The notes beneath the pieces were generated by a model, which saw only the letters and a list, made by a program, of their open reading frames with translations, searched no databases and was not told the origin of the DNA. This document shows positions 1 to 6,839 of a DNA stretch of 40,812 bases, one piece after another. Source of the stretch: Polaromonas sp. (lineage in GTDB: Bacteria > Pseudomonadota > Gammaproteobacteria > Burkholderiales > Burkholderiaceae); contig PNMH01000032.1 of the NCBI GenBank assembly GCA_013823505.1, forward strand, positions 1 through 40,812, read 5' to 3'. Each line of letters begins with the position of its first letter. Position 1 is the first letter of the stretch. Made by a program: the position numbers and the translations under genes.

Positions 1-1349
1 TTGCCGTCACCGCCCGCGCCCACCGAACGCACCAGCGACTGCAAGCTGTAGAGCGCATCAAAGGTGGGCACGCCCCAGCCCAGCATGTAGATGCTGGCTT
101 CATAGCGCTGGATCATCGGGAAGTAGGTCGACAGCGGCAGCGTGCGCAGCTTGGCCTTCACACCGATGCGAGCCCACATGGCGGTGACCGCCTGGCAGAT
201 CTGCTCGTCGTTGATGTAGCGGTTGTTCGGACAGGCAAAGTCCACCTCGAAGCCGTCTTTGTAGCCGGCATCGGCCAGCAGTTTTTGCGCCGCGGCCACG
301 TCGAACGGATAGCGCTTGTGCACCGCTTCCGTCCAGCCGTTGACCTGCGGCGCCACCAGCGCACCCGTGGGCTGGCCCAGGCCGCGCAGCGTCACGCGGG
401 CAATGGTGTTCATGTCGATCGCCTGGTAGAGCGCCTTGCGAACGCGCTGGTCTTTCAGCGGGTTCTTGCCCTTGATGTTGCTGCCGGGCAGTTCGTTGCG
501 GAACTGGTCCATGCCAAAGAAGATGGTGCGGTTCTCGATCCCGTCGATCACCTTCAACGTGCCCTCGGAGCGCACCCGCGGCAGGTCTTGCGGGCTGGGG
601 TCGAGCACCAGGTCCACTTCACCCGACAGCAAGGCTGCCATGCGCGTGGCCACCGCCTTCACGGGCGTGTAGATCACCTCGGTCACGTTGCCTTCGGACT
701 TGCCCCACCAATTCGGGTTGCGCGTGAGCACCATCTTCTGATCAGGCTGCCATTCCTTCAACACAAACGGGCCGGTGCCGTTGGCATTGCGGTGGGCAAA
801 GTTTTCGTCTTGCGTCTTGATGTCTTTCGGCGAGGTCGAGTTGTTCTTCTCGGCCCAGGCCTTGCTCATCATGCGCAATTCAGTGAGCTGGTTCAGCAGC
901 ACCGGGTTGGGGTCCTTGGTGAAGATGTCGATGGTGTTCGCATCCACCTTGACCACTTTGTCGATGCCCTGCGCGTAGATGCCGAAGTTGGAGGTCTTGG
1001 ACATCGCGCGCTCGATCGAGAACACCGCGTCGTCGGCCGAGAAGGTGGAGCCATCGTGGAACTTCACGCCGGTGCGCAGATTGAGGCGCAGTTGCGTGGG
1101 CGTCATCTGCTTCCATGCCGTGGCCAGAACCGGCTCGGGCTTGAAGGTCTTGCTGTTGTAGTAGACGAGCGACTCATACACAGCCGCGTGAATGCCGTTG
1201 GCAAGCGCGTTGTTCTGCGAATGGATATCCCAAGTCGGGATGTCGCTGGCGCTGGTCCATTTGAAAGTCTTGGCCTGCAGTCCGCCTGCAGCGAACGCAA
1301 GGGCGACGGACACAGCCGCCAAGCGGATGTGGGTGGAACGTGAATTCAT
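1..1349 (-). CDS. ABC transporter substrate-binding protein, family 5 (peptide-type), C-terminus cut by window edge
   Basis: Periplasmic binding protein of the SBP_bac_5 (DppA/OppA-like) family, which delivers peptides or similar solutes to an inner-membrane ABC importer. The reading frame opens with ATG at 1349-1347 and stays open to base 1, giving 449 residues without the end. The first ~26 residues are a Sec signal peptide (basic MNSRSTHIR, then an Ala/Val/Leu core, likely cleaved after LQA). Family marks follow: the early YESLVYY segment, LRTGVKFHDGSTFSADD, a GTGPFVLKEW block and a late VRKALYQAID segment. There is no lipobox, so it should be soluble in the periplasm. The partner permease and ATPase genes are not visible and may lie to the left. 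The substrate cannot be read from sequence; peptides are the default. Confidence 0.88.
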   Translation of the reverse strand, partial: MNSRSTHIRLAAVSVALAFAAGGLQAKTFKWTSASDIPTWDIHSQNNALANGIHAAVYESLVYYNSKTFKPEPVLATAWKQMTPTQLRLNLRTGVKFHDGSTFSADDAVFSIERAMSKTSNFGIYAQGIDKVVKVDANTIDIFTKDPNPVLLNQLTELRMMSKAWAEKNNSTSPKDIKTQDENFAHRNANGTGPFVLKEWQPDQKMVLTRNPNWWGKSEGNVTEVIYTPVKAVATRMAALLSGEVDLVLDPSPQDLPRVRSEGTLKVIDGIENRTIFFGMDQFRNELPGSNIKGKNPLKDQRVRKALYQAIDMNTIARVTLRGLGQPTGALVAPQVNGWTEAVHKRYPFDVAAAQKLLADAGYKDGFEVDFACPNNRYINDEQICQAVTAMWARIGVKAKLRTLPLSTYFPMIQRYEASIYMLGWGVPTFDALYSLQSLVRSVGAGGDG

Positions 1350-1453
1350 GAAGGTATCCCTGGAACAAAGAACAGCCCGAGACTATGCAACAAACGTTCC
1401 CGGCAACGATCCGGGAGTAACCCGTATCGCACGCCTCAAACCCACCCGACTGC

Positions 1454-2287
1454 TCAAGGCTTTGTCTCGGGGGCGACCTCCAGCGTCAGAGCCCCGTACC
1501 ACGCCGTGAGCGACGTGCGCGTGTTGTCTGTATCGGTCATCAGGGCCACCACCCGCAGTGGCCCAGGCTCTTCGCCAAACGCCATGCGGAAATCGGCACG
1601 CACGTCGCGCACGTGGTCGCGCCACACGCCAATGTTCTGTGTACCACTGTCGAGCACCAGTTTGCGGATGCGGTCGGTGCGTGGATTCACCACCACGGTG
1701 CCCGGCGCCTCTCGATTGCCCCACGCGTACACCAATGTGGCGTAAGGCAGCTCCTCGCCCGTGAGCAGACGGCTCATTTCGGAGAGTCGATGCGTCCTCG
1801 GCGACCAACGCGTGCGGTCGCCCTCGAATCCCAGCACGATGCCCACCGGCGAATCCGAGGCGTCGGCGGCAGCGAGGTCCGCGCCCGCAGGCAGTGCATC
1901 CACCCGCCACGAGAACGAGATGCGTCCCGGCTGGTTGAGCATCGGTTCGAACTGGCGCCGAAAGATGCTCACCGAGCTGTCCGCGCTCACACGCAGCGCT
2001 GGCCGAGCCATCACTTCCACCGGCTCGAACACCACATGGCGCTTGCCAGGCAAGGCAAACGACTGCCAGCTCAACAAACTGGGCGGCGTGGTCAACAACC
2101 GCCCTGCCGCCTGGCTCAATTCCAACTGCTGCAACGAGGCACCCGCATCTCCATCCCCGTCGTCCCGCTCGGTTGAAGAAGAGCAGGCGGCCAGACCCAG
2201 GGCCAGCACAAGCCAACCCGCCGACCATCTGGTCCTGTGTGGCCAAGTTCGCTGGGTAGTCGTTGGGATTCGGGACTGTTGAGACAT
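1454..2287 (-). CDS. DUF3047-type lipoprotein
   Basis: 277-residue predicted lipoprotein. A basic N-terminus is followed by a hydrophobic stretch and the lipobox GLAAC with Cys at about residue 35, so the mature protein should be lipid-anchored. The body resembles the DUF3047 family: a SWQSFALPGKR segment, a VEVMARPALRVSAD segment, then LVYAWGNREAPGTVVVNPRT and a late MTDTDNTRTSLTAWYG block. The function of this family is unknown to me. No clear Shine-Dalgarno precedes the ATG at 2287-2285. It ends about 100 bases before the binding-protein gene on the same strand, and co-transcription is possible but not shown. The upstream region carries a repeated 7-mer (see findings). Confidence 0.7.
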   Translation of the reverse strand: MSQQSRIPTTTQRTWPHRTRWSAGWLVLALGLAACSSSTERDDGDGDAGASLQQLELSQAAGRLLTTPPSLLSWQSFALPGKRHVVFEPVEVMARPALRVSADSSVSIFRRQFEPMLNQPGRISFSWRVDALPAGADLAAADASDSPVGIVLGFEGDRTRWSPRTHRLSEMSRLLTGEELPYATLVYAWGNREAPGTVVVNPRTDRIRKLVLDSGTQNIGVWRDHVRDVRADFRMAFGEEPGPLRVVALMTDTDNTRTSLTAWYGALTLEVAPETKP

Positions 2288-2459
2288 GTTGCGAAGCAGT
2301 TAAAGTGAATTCAAAAGTTCGCAACTTAATTCGCAAACTGGATATTTTTAAATTACATTTCGATCCCGAAGCCTGCCATCAGGCTTCCGCATCCGATTCG
2401 ATCAAGCCCACCAGGTGTTCGAACCGGGCGCGTTCACACCACTTCAAAACGGAGGATTC

Positions 2460-2804
2460 ATGTTCAAAAGCATTCTCGCCAGCATGTTGGCGCTGTTCAC
2501 CGCCATCAGTTTTGCAGCCGTCGACGTCAACAAGGCCACCGTGGCGGACCTCGACAGCATCAAAGGCATCGGCCCGGCCACGTCAACCAAGATACTTGAC
2601 GAGCGCAAGGCATCACCTTTCAAGGACTGGGCCGATCTCATCCAAAGGGTACCCGGCATCGGTGACAAGCGCGCAGCCAAACTGTCGAACCAAGGCCTGA
2701 CCGTGAACGGCGCCGCGTTCAAGCCGACGGACAAACCCGCCGCGGAGAAGAAAGCTGTGGAGAAGATTCCCGCTGACAAACAAACCGCCACTGCAGTGAA
2801 GTGA
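2460..2804 (+). CDS. ComEA-like helix-hairpin-helix DNA-binding protein, exported
   Basis: 114-residue small secreted HhH protein related to the DNA-binding part of competence protein ComEA. Residues 1-20 form a signal peptide (MFKSILASMLALFTAISFAA). The HhH tandem follows: VDVNKATVADLDSIKGIGPA with G36-I-G38, then a second hairpin with G66-I-G68 in RVPGIGDKRAA. The tail after residue ~85 is Lys/Ala/Pro-rich. The start at 2460 is fixed by GGAGGA at 2451-2456 and makes the signal peptide begin at residue 1; an upstream in-frame ATG at 2415 lacks this. A role in binding incoming DNA in the periplasm is inferred from the family; no other competence gene is in the window. Confidence 0.85.
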   Translation: MFKSILASMLALFTAISFAAVDVNKATVADLDSIKGIGPATSTKILDERKASPFKDWADLIQRVPGIGDKRAAKLSNQGLTVNGAAFKPTDKPAAEKKAVEKIPADKQTATAVK

Positions 2805-2823
2805 TCAACATGCTTCGCCCATG

Positions 2824-2856
2824 AAAAAAGCCACCCGGCACGCCGGGTGGCTTTTT
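2824..2856. terminator. Bidirectional Rho-independent terminator between comEA-like gene and porin
   Basis: A perfect 10-bp inverted repeat, GCCACCCGGC at 2830-2839 and GCCGGGTGGC at 2842-2851, is flanked by six A on the left and five T on the right. The two genes converge here, and the symmetric tracts would serve both strands. Confidence 0.9.
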
Positions 2857-2885
2857 GACTGGCGCTGATTCCTGGTGGAACTGGA

Positions 2886-3872
2886 TCAGAAAGCGTGGTT
2901 CACACCAACGATGAACTCTTTACGCTCGTTGGTCTTCACGCCGGCACCGTTTTCGGTGTCTGCATCGCGGTAACCAGCGTACGTGGTGGTGCGCTTGGAC
3001 AGGCTGTACTTGGCAGCGATACCAAAACCGTCGGTCTTGGAGGTCGTGACGCCACCGGTCTTTTGCTTGGAGCTTGCGTAGCCACCGGACAGGCTCAGAG
3101 CAGAACCCAGGGGAACGTCAACGCCGATGTGGTAGTCGTTGGCTTTCGCGCCAGACACCGAACCGACACCGGACACATTGCCCAAAGCACCGATCAGACG
3201 TGCAACGCCGAAGTCGAACGAGCCGTTGACCATGGTGGTCTTGCGGTCTGCGCCGGCAGCGGATGCTTCTTCCTGGTAACCCACGGCTGCGGCAACGGGG
3301 CCGGCTGCGTAGCTCAGTTGGAAGGAGGTCACGTCCGTCGACTGGCCAATGGTCTGGTCCAGCGAGTAGCTGGCCGCGCCGGAGAAGCCGCCGAACGAAG
3401 GCGAAACGTACTTGATGGTGCTGTTAGGGATGTCAGCGTAGTTGGCAGATTCCCAAACGACGTTGGAGATGGCCAGACGCGAGCCGTCGAAGCCGCTGTT
3501 GCCAGCGCCGTAGATGTCGTCGAGTGCGGTCCAGTTCTTGCCGATGTTCACTTCACCGAAGCCACCAGCCAGACCAACGTACGCGCCGCGGCCGAAGTAA
3601 GGGGTGCGGGTTGCGCCAGCTTGCACGTCGATTGCTGCTTCGAGCTTGAACACGGCCTTGAGACCGCCGCCCAGATCTTCAGTGCCCTTGAAGCCGATAC
3701 GGCTGGTGCTCAAGCCGCCCGAACGCATTTCGGTTTCCGACGAGGAGCCAGGAGCGCCGTTCTTGAAGCTGCCGATGCCAGCATCAACGATGCCGTACAG
3801 CGTCACGTTGGACTGGGCCATTGCGGCGCCGGAAGCGGCCAGGACGGCCATAGCGATCAGAGTCTTTTTCAT
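2886..3872 (-). CDS. Gram-negative porin (Omp32-like), copy 1
   Basis: 328-residue outer-membrane porin, a 16-stranded beta-barrel that would trimerise and let small, often anionic, solutes diffuse in. Residues 1-20 are a signal peptide (MKKTLIAMAVLAASGAAMAQ) followed by the standard beta-proteobacterial porin opening SNVTLYGIVDAGIG. The loop region contains GFKGTEDLGGGLKAVF and GGFGEVNIGKNW, and the protein ends in VGVNHAF with the terminal Phe needed for barrel assembly. Start at 3872: AAGGAAACA lies just upstream and the signal peptide begins there; a longer reading to 3971 would bury it. A paralogue lies next to it in the same orientation. The AT-rich leader (3873-4100) should hold its promoter. 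Confidence 0.93.
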   Translation of the reverse strand: MKKTLIAMAVLAASGAAMAQSNVTLYGIVDAGIGSFKNGAPGSSSETEMRSGGLSTSRIGFKGTEDLGGGLKAVFKLEAAIDVQAGATRTPYFGRGAYVGLAGGFGEVNIGKNWTALDDIYGAGNSGFDGSRLAISNVVWESANYADIPNSTIKYVSPSFGGFSGAASYSLDQTIGQSTDVTSFQLSYAAGPVAAAVGYQEEASAAGADRKTTMVNGSFDFGVARLIGALGNVSGVGSVSGAKANDYHIGVDVPLGSALSLSGGYASSKQKTGGVTTSKTDGFGIAAKYSLSKRTTTYAGYRDADTENGAGVKTNERKEFIVGVNHAF

Positions 3873-4101
3873 GGGTTGTTTCCTTGGGTAGGTTTTTGGC
3901 TCTCTTGTAAAAAGCCAAAGGTTGAAAAAATCGACAAAACCGATCCTATCCCCGCGTTCATCGCCGACCAAGGGTAATCCCGCAAAACTGGAAGGACAGC
4001 GTCCAGAACTGTCTTATTTTTGAAACACACCAAGATAAATGAATTCTAAATAACTACCAAGAGCTCGTTTGTGTCGAATGGAGCGCCTTCAACCGCCCAT
4101 A

Positions 4102-4133
4102 AAAAAGCCCGCGGCTTGCGCAGCGGGCTTTTT
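4102..4133. terminator. Rho-independent terminator downstream of porin copy 2
   Basis: AAAAAGCCCGC at 4102-4112 pairs exactly with GCGGGCTTTTT at 4123-4133 across a 10-nt loop. It lies 36 bases past the stop of the second porin, and the A-tract becomes the U-run on the minus-strand transcript. It separates the two porins into independent transcription units. Confidence 0.88.
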
Positions 4134-4169
4134 GCTGAATTCGAAGACCGGCACACGGCCGGGCGTCGA

Positions 4170-5192
4170 TCAGAAGGTGTGGCGAACGCCGATGTCGTAG
4201 CCCACTTTGTTGGTGGTGCGAACCGAATCGCGACCCACCGACGTGTAGATCAGGGTGCGCTTGCTCAGTGGGTAGTCCAGGCCAATGCCGAGCTTTTTGG
4301 AGCGGTCGGTGTTGGTCGTGTCGTTTTCGCTTTCGCCGTATCCAACCTTAAGGGTCACAGGGCCCAGAGGGGCGATGGCCATGATGTTCCAGTTGTTGGC
4401 TTCTTCGTTGGCGAGCAGAGCGCCTGCTGGGCCAGCTGGCACAGCTGCACCAGCCTCAACTTTGGCGAAACCACCGCCGATGCGAACGAAACCGAAGTCG
4501 TAGATCGCGTGCACGAAGGTGATGGAGTCATCACGACGGTTTTGCTCGAAACCAGCGCCCACAACCAGGGGGCCTGCCGCGTACGAACCGTACAGGCTCA
4601 TGAAGTTCTCGGTGTTGGCCGTTTGAACAGCGGCAGGGTTCGTGCCGGAGAACTTGGGACCAAAGTTGGCAGCAAAGCTGAAGCCGCTGAAGTTGGGCGA
4701 GTTGTAGAAGATGGCGTCAGTACGACCCAGACCGGAACCGTCGAGGCTGCCAGTGGGCTCGGTGTAGTAGCCCGATGGCAGAATGGCGGTAGTAGCCTGC
4801 TGCAAGGTGCCCCATGGGTCGGTGGCATTGACTGGGCCTTGAAGGGCGGTCAGTGCGCGGCCGATCTTCAACGAACCGAAGCCACCGGACAGGCCGACAG
4901 TCGACTCGCCCTGGAACGTGGGACGGCCGTTGGCGGAACCGTCGTTGCCGCCGGACTCCAGGCTCAGGCGCTGGGCCAGAACGAAGTTGGCTTTCAGGCC
5001 GCCACCGAGGTCTTCGGTGCCGCGGAAACGAATCTGGCTGGCGCCGTTGGCAGCGTCAAGGCGGGTGTCATTGACGTTGGCAGCGGGGCGCACGAGGCCC
5101 AGTTCCACCACACCGTCAAGCGTGACGGAAGATTGTGCAAAGGCTGCACCGGTTGCAGCGACTGCAGCCAGAGCGATCAGGGTCTTTTTCAT
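4170..5192 (-). CDS. Gram-negative porin (Omp32-like), copy 2
   Basis: 340-residue paralogue of the neighbouring porin. The signal peptide MKKTLIALAAVAATGAAFAQ is nearly the same, followed by SSVTLDGVVELGLVRPAANV; the canonical LYG of the first strand is replaced by LDG. It keeps IRFRGTEDLGGGLKANF and GGFGSLKIGRALTAL and ends in YDIGVRHTF with terminal Phe. The long extracellular loops differ from copy 1, so pore selectivity may differ. Start at 5192 is chosen for the signal peptide; a GGAG element sits in the upstream leader, and 15 further in-frame bases to 5207 are open but unlikely to be translated. Tandem duplication followed by divergence is the likely origin. Confidence 0.92.
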   Translation of the reverse strand: MKKTLIALAAVAATGAAFAQSSVTLDGVVELGLVRPAANVNDTRLDAANGASQIRFRGTEDLGGGLKANFVLAQRLSLESGGNDGSANGRPTFQGESTVGLSGGFGSLKIGRALTALQGPVNATDPWGTLQQATTAILPSGYYTEPTGSLDGSGLGRTDAIFYNSPNFSGFSFAANFGPKFSGTNPAAVQTANTENFMSLYGSYAAGPLVVGAGFEQNRRDDSITFVHAIYDFGFVRIGGGFAKVEAGAAVPAGPAGALLANEEANNWNIMAIAPLGPVTLKVGYGESENDTTNTDRSKKLGIGLDYPLSKRTLIYTSVGRDSVRTTNKVGYDIGVRHTF

Positions 5193-5498
5193 GGAAGGGT
5201 TCTCCAAGGGTTGAATAAGGACTGGTGGTCTGTGCCGCCGAGCCGACCTCCATCAGGAAGCTGAATGGATTGCATCAGAAAGTAATGGAGGGCGCCACGG
5301 TGGAAACCGCATTTCTGCCCTGCGGCGGTGCTTCTGTTGCACCACCGCGACGCACTTGGTAGTTACCCGAAGTGATTTTGTTCACGGATACTTTGCCCCC
5401 CTATCCCGTGATGTCCACACAGTGGCATTTGACTTTTGCGCCGCCACTGCACGGATCGTGGCAGCATGCCCTTTCTATTTTTTAATAGCGAGACCTCC
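5193..5498. other. Intergenic region between porin copy 2 and coq7
   Basis: 306 bases with no recognised gene. It must hold the porin promoter (minus strand) and the coq7 promoter (plus strand). A TTGACT at 5429-5434 has only a poor -10 after it. A 36-codon minus-strand reading frame (GTG at 5385 to TGA at 5275) is open but has only moderate GC at third positions; it is listed under findings and not called as a gene. Confidence 0.6.
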
Positions 5499-6158
5499 AT
5501 GACCACCGCTTCCGACGCCCTGATCCATGCCGCCGACTCGGCCTTGAGAACCTTGTTCGTCACGCCTCGCGCCTCCCGGGAATGCCCCACCGTGCCAGAG
5601 CACGCCAATGACCATGAACTCAGCGACGCGGACAAGCACCTTTCTGGTGCACTGATGCGGGTGAACCATGTGGGTGAGGTGTGTGCGCAGGCGCTCTACA
5701 CGGCGCAGGCACTCAGTGCGCGGTGGCCTGGACGCTCGGCCACGCCGAACCTGGCGCTGGCGGCTCAGCTTGAAGCCGCTGGCAAGGAAGAAACGGACCA
5801 CCTGGCCTGGACGCAGACCCGTCTGGACGAGCTGGGTTCACGCGCCTCGTGGCTGAACCCGCTCTGGTACGCGGGTGCTTTTGGTCTGGGGCTGATCGCG
5901 GGGCGGTTGGGGCCAGCGGTGAGTCTGGGGTTCGTGGTGGAAACCGAACGGCAGGTGGAAGCGCATCTCGCCGAGCACATGGAGCGCCTGCCGGCGGGTG
6001 ACAACGCATCGCGAGCCATCGTTGCACAAATGAAGCAGGACGAGGCCCGGCATGCGCGGGAAGCCCAGGGTGCAGGGGCGGTGGAGTTGCCCGCGCCGGT
6101 GAAAGGCTTGATGCGGATGGCGGCCAAGGTCATGACGACGGTGGCCCACCGCATCTGA
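5499..6158 (+). CDS. coq7: Demethoxyubiquinone hydroxylase (Coq7 family)
   Basis: 219-residue di-iron monooxygenase that hydroxylates the demethoxy-ubiquinone intermediate in aerobic ubiquinone biosynthesis, at the inner membrane. The Coq7 carboxylate-bridged iron ligands are visible: E60 in MRVNHVGE, E98 with H101 in KEETDHLAW, the [11 protein letters not shown] helix near 148-154, and E182 with H185 in [11 protein letters not shown]. The middle segment [17 protein letters not shown] is the hydrophobic membrane-contact stretch of the family. The ATG at 5499 gives the usual family length; an upstream extension to 5436 is open but adds unlike sequence. It stands alone, convergent with the OsmC-like gene 8 bases past its stop. 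Confidence 0.93.
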   Translation: MTTASDALIHAADSALRTLFVTPRASRECPTVPEHANDHELSDADKHLSGALMRVNHVGEVCAQALYTAQALSARWPGRSATPNLALAAQLEAAGKEETDHLAWTQTRLDELGSRASWLNPLWYAGAFGLGLIAGRLGPAVSLGFVVETERQVEAHLAEHMERLPAGDNASRAIVAQMKQDEARHAREAQGAGAVELPAPVKGLMRMAAKVMTTVAHRI

Positions 6159-6166
6159 CCGCACGC

Positions 6167-6616
6167 TCAAGCTTCGAGCACTTCGAAGCTGGTGGTGATG
6201 TCCGCAGTCTTGCCCAGCATGATGCTGGCTGAGCAGTACTTGTCGTGGCTCATGGCGATGGCGCGCTCCACCGCAACGGGCGGAATCGCTTTGCCGCTCA
6301 CGGTGAAGTGCATGTGGATCTTGGTGAAGACCTTCGGATCGAGTTCCGCGCGCTCGGTTTGCAGCTTCACGCTGCAACCCTTCACATCGTGACGGCCGCG
6401 TTTGAGGATGAGCACCACGTCGTATGCGGTACAGCCGCCGGTACCCGCCAACACGGTTTCCATGGGGCGAGGCGCCAGGTTGGCTCCGCCGTTTTCAGGT
6501 TTGGCCGCGTCAGGGGCGCCGTCCATGGCAATCACATGACCGCTGCCGGTTTCGGCCACAAAGCCCATGTGGGAACGGGTGCCGGCGGCGCCGGTCCAGG
6601 TGACGGTGCATTCCAT
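6167..6616 (-). CDS. OsmC-like peroxiredoxin-type protein
   Basis: 149-residue OsmC/Ohr superfamily protein. The two redox cysteines of the family are present, C62 in AGTGGCTAYDV and C128 in SHDKYCSASIML, with the conserved Glu (E53) in PMETVLAG. Such proteins reduce organic or fatty-acid hydroperoxides using thiols. This one is closest to the YhfA-like branch (LKRGRHDVKGCSV and AIAMSHDKYCS), whose substrate is not established. It is divergent from ilvA across about 220 bases and convergent with coq7. Start at the ATG at 6616 (METVT-like opening MECTVTWTG) gives a full-length domain. Confidence 0.88.
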   Translation of the reverse strand: MECTVTWTGAAGTRSHMGFVAETGSGHVIAMDGAPDAAKPENGGANLAPRPMETVLAGTGGCTAYDVVLILKRGRHDVKGCSVKLQTERAELDPKVFTKIHMHFTVSGKAIPPVAVERAIAMSHDKYCSASIMLGKTADITTSFEVLEA

Positions 6617-6690
6617 GGAAGATGTCCAGTCGTGAAATAGTCAACGGAGTTGGGGGCGGCGCCCTAGAAAGCGCCAAAAAACGACGCCGG

Positions 6691-6707
6691 ATGTTGCGTC
6701 GCAACAT
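6691..6707. promoter_or_regulatory. 17-bp perfect palindrome overlapping a -35 element (candidate operator)
   Basis: ATGTTGCGTCGCAACAT is a perfect inverted repeat of 8+1+8 bases. It covers the -35 hexamer of the promoter called here, between the OsmC-like gene and ilvA, which is where a repressor would bind. The factor is unknown. Confidence 0.5.
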
Positions 6708-6721
6708 GGCTTCGCTATACT
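6694..6721 (+). promoter_or_regulatory. Sigma-70-like promoter upstream of ilvA
   Basis: TTGCGT at 6694-6699, a 16-bp spacer, then TATACT at 6716-6721. Transcription would start near 6728, about 112 bases before the ilvA ATG, and would run into the terminator at 6772-6806. The assignment rests on hexamer match only. Confidence 0.5.
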
Positions 6722-6727
6722 CGCGAC

Positions 6728-6806
6728 ATTGTATTTAAGGTTGTCTCCTCTACCCTCCCTGGGTGGATTCAAGCCCGGACCGGTTCTGCCAGTCCGGGCT
6801 TTTTTT
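6728..6806 (+). ncRNA. Candidate small RNA or ilvA leader RNA
   Basis: Between the promoter above and the terminator at 6772-6806 lies an ~80-nt segment with no ATG-initiated leader peptide. It has a pyrimidine-rich single-stranded run (GTCTCCTC at 6743-6750), a small hairpin CTACCC/GGGTGG at 6750-6766 with loop TCCCT, then a strong terminator hairpin ending in seven U. This is the architecture of an Hfq-type small RNA with an anti-Shine-Dalgarno-like CUCCUC region. It could equally be the leader of ilvA with conditional termination. I do not recognise a known RNA family. Confidence 0.4.
6772..6806 (+). terminator. Rho-independent terminator inside the ilvA leader
   Basis: AGCCCGGAC at 6772-6780 pairs exactly with GTCCGGGCT at 6792-6800 across an 11-nt loop, followed by T through 6806. 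The T-run is on the plus strand only. It lies 33 bases upstream of the ilvA start, so it is either the end of a separate short RNA or an attenuator. Confidence 0.8.
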
Positions 6807-6839
6807 CGCCCCGATATGATGCGGTTGGAGAACATTCGT

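Noticed and set aside
5423..5439. A sigma-54-like TGGCAT...TTGC before coq7
   Set aside because: The GG-to-GC distance is 14 bases instead of the required 12.
6729..6839. An open frame before ilvA that could be an N-terminal extension or a leader peptide
   Set aside because: It has only a TTG start, passes through the terminator hairpin, and encodes nothing like IlvA; GGAG at 6827-6830 supports 6840 as the start.
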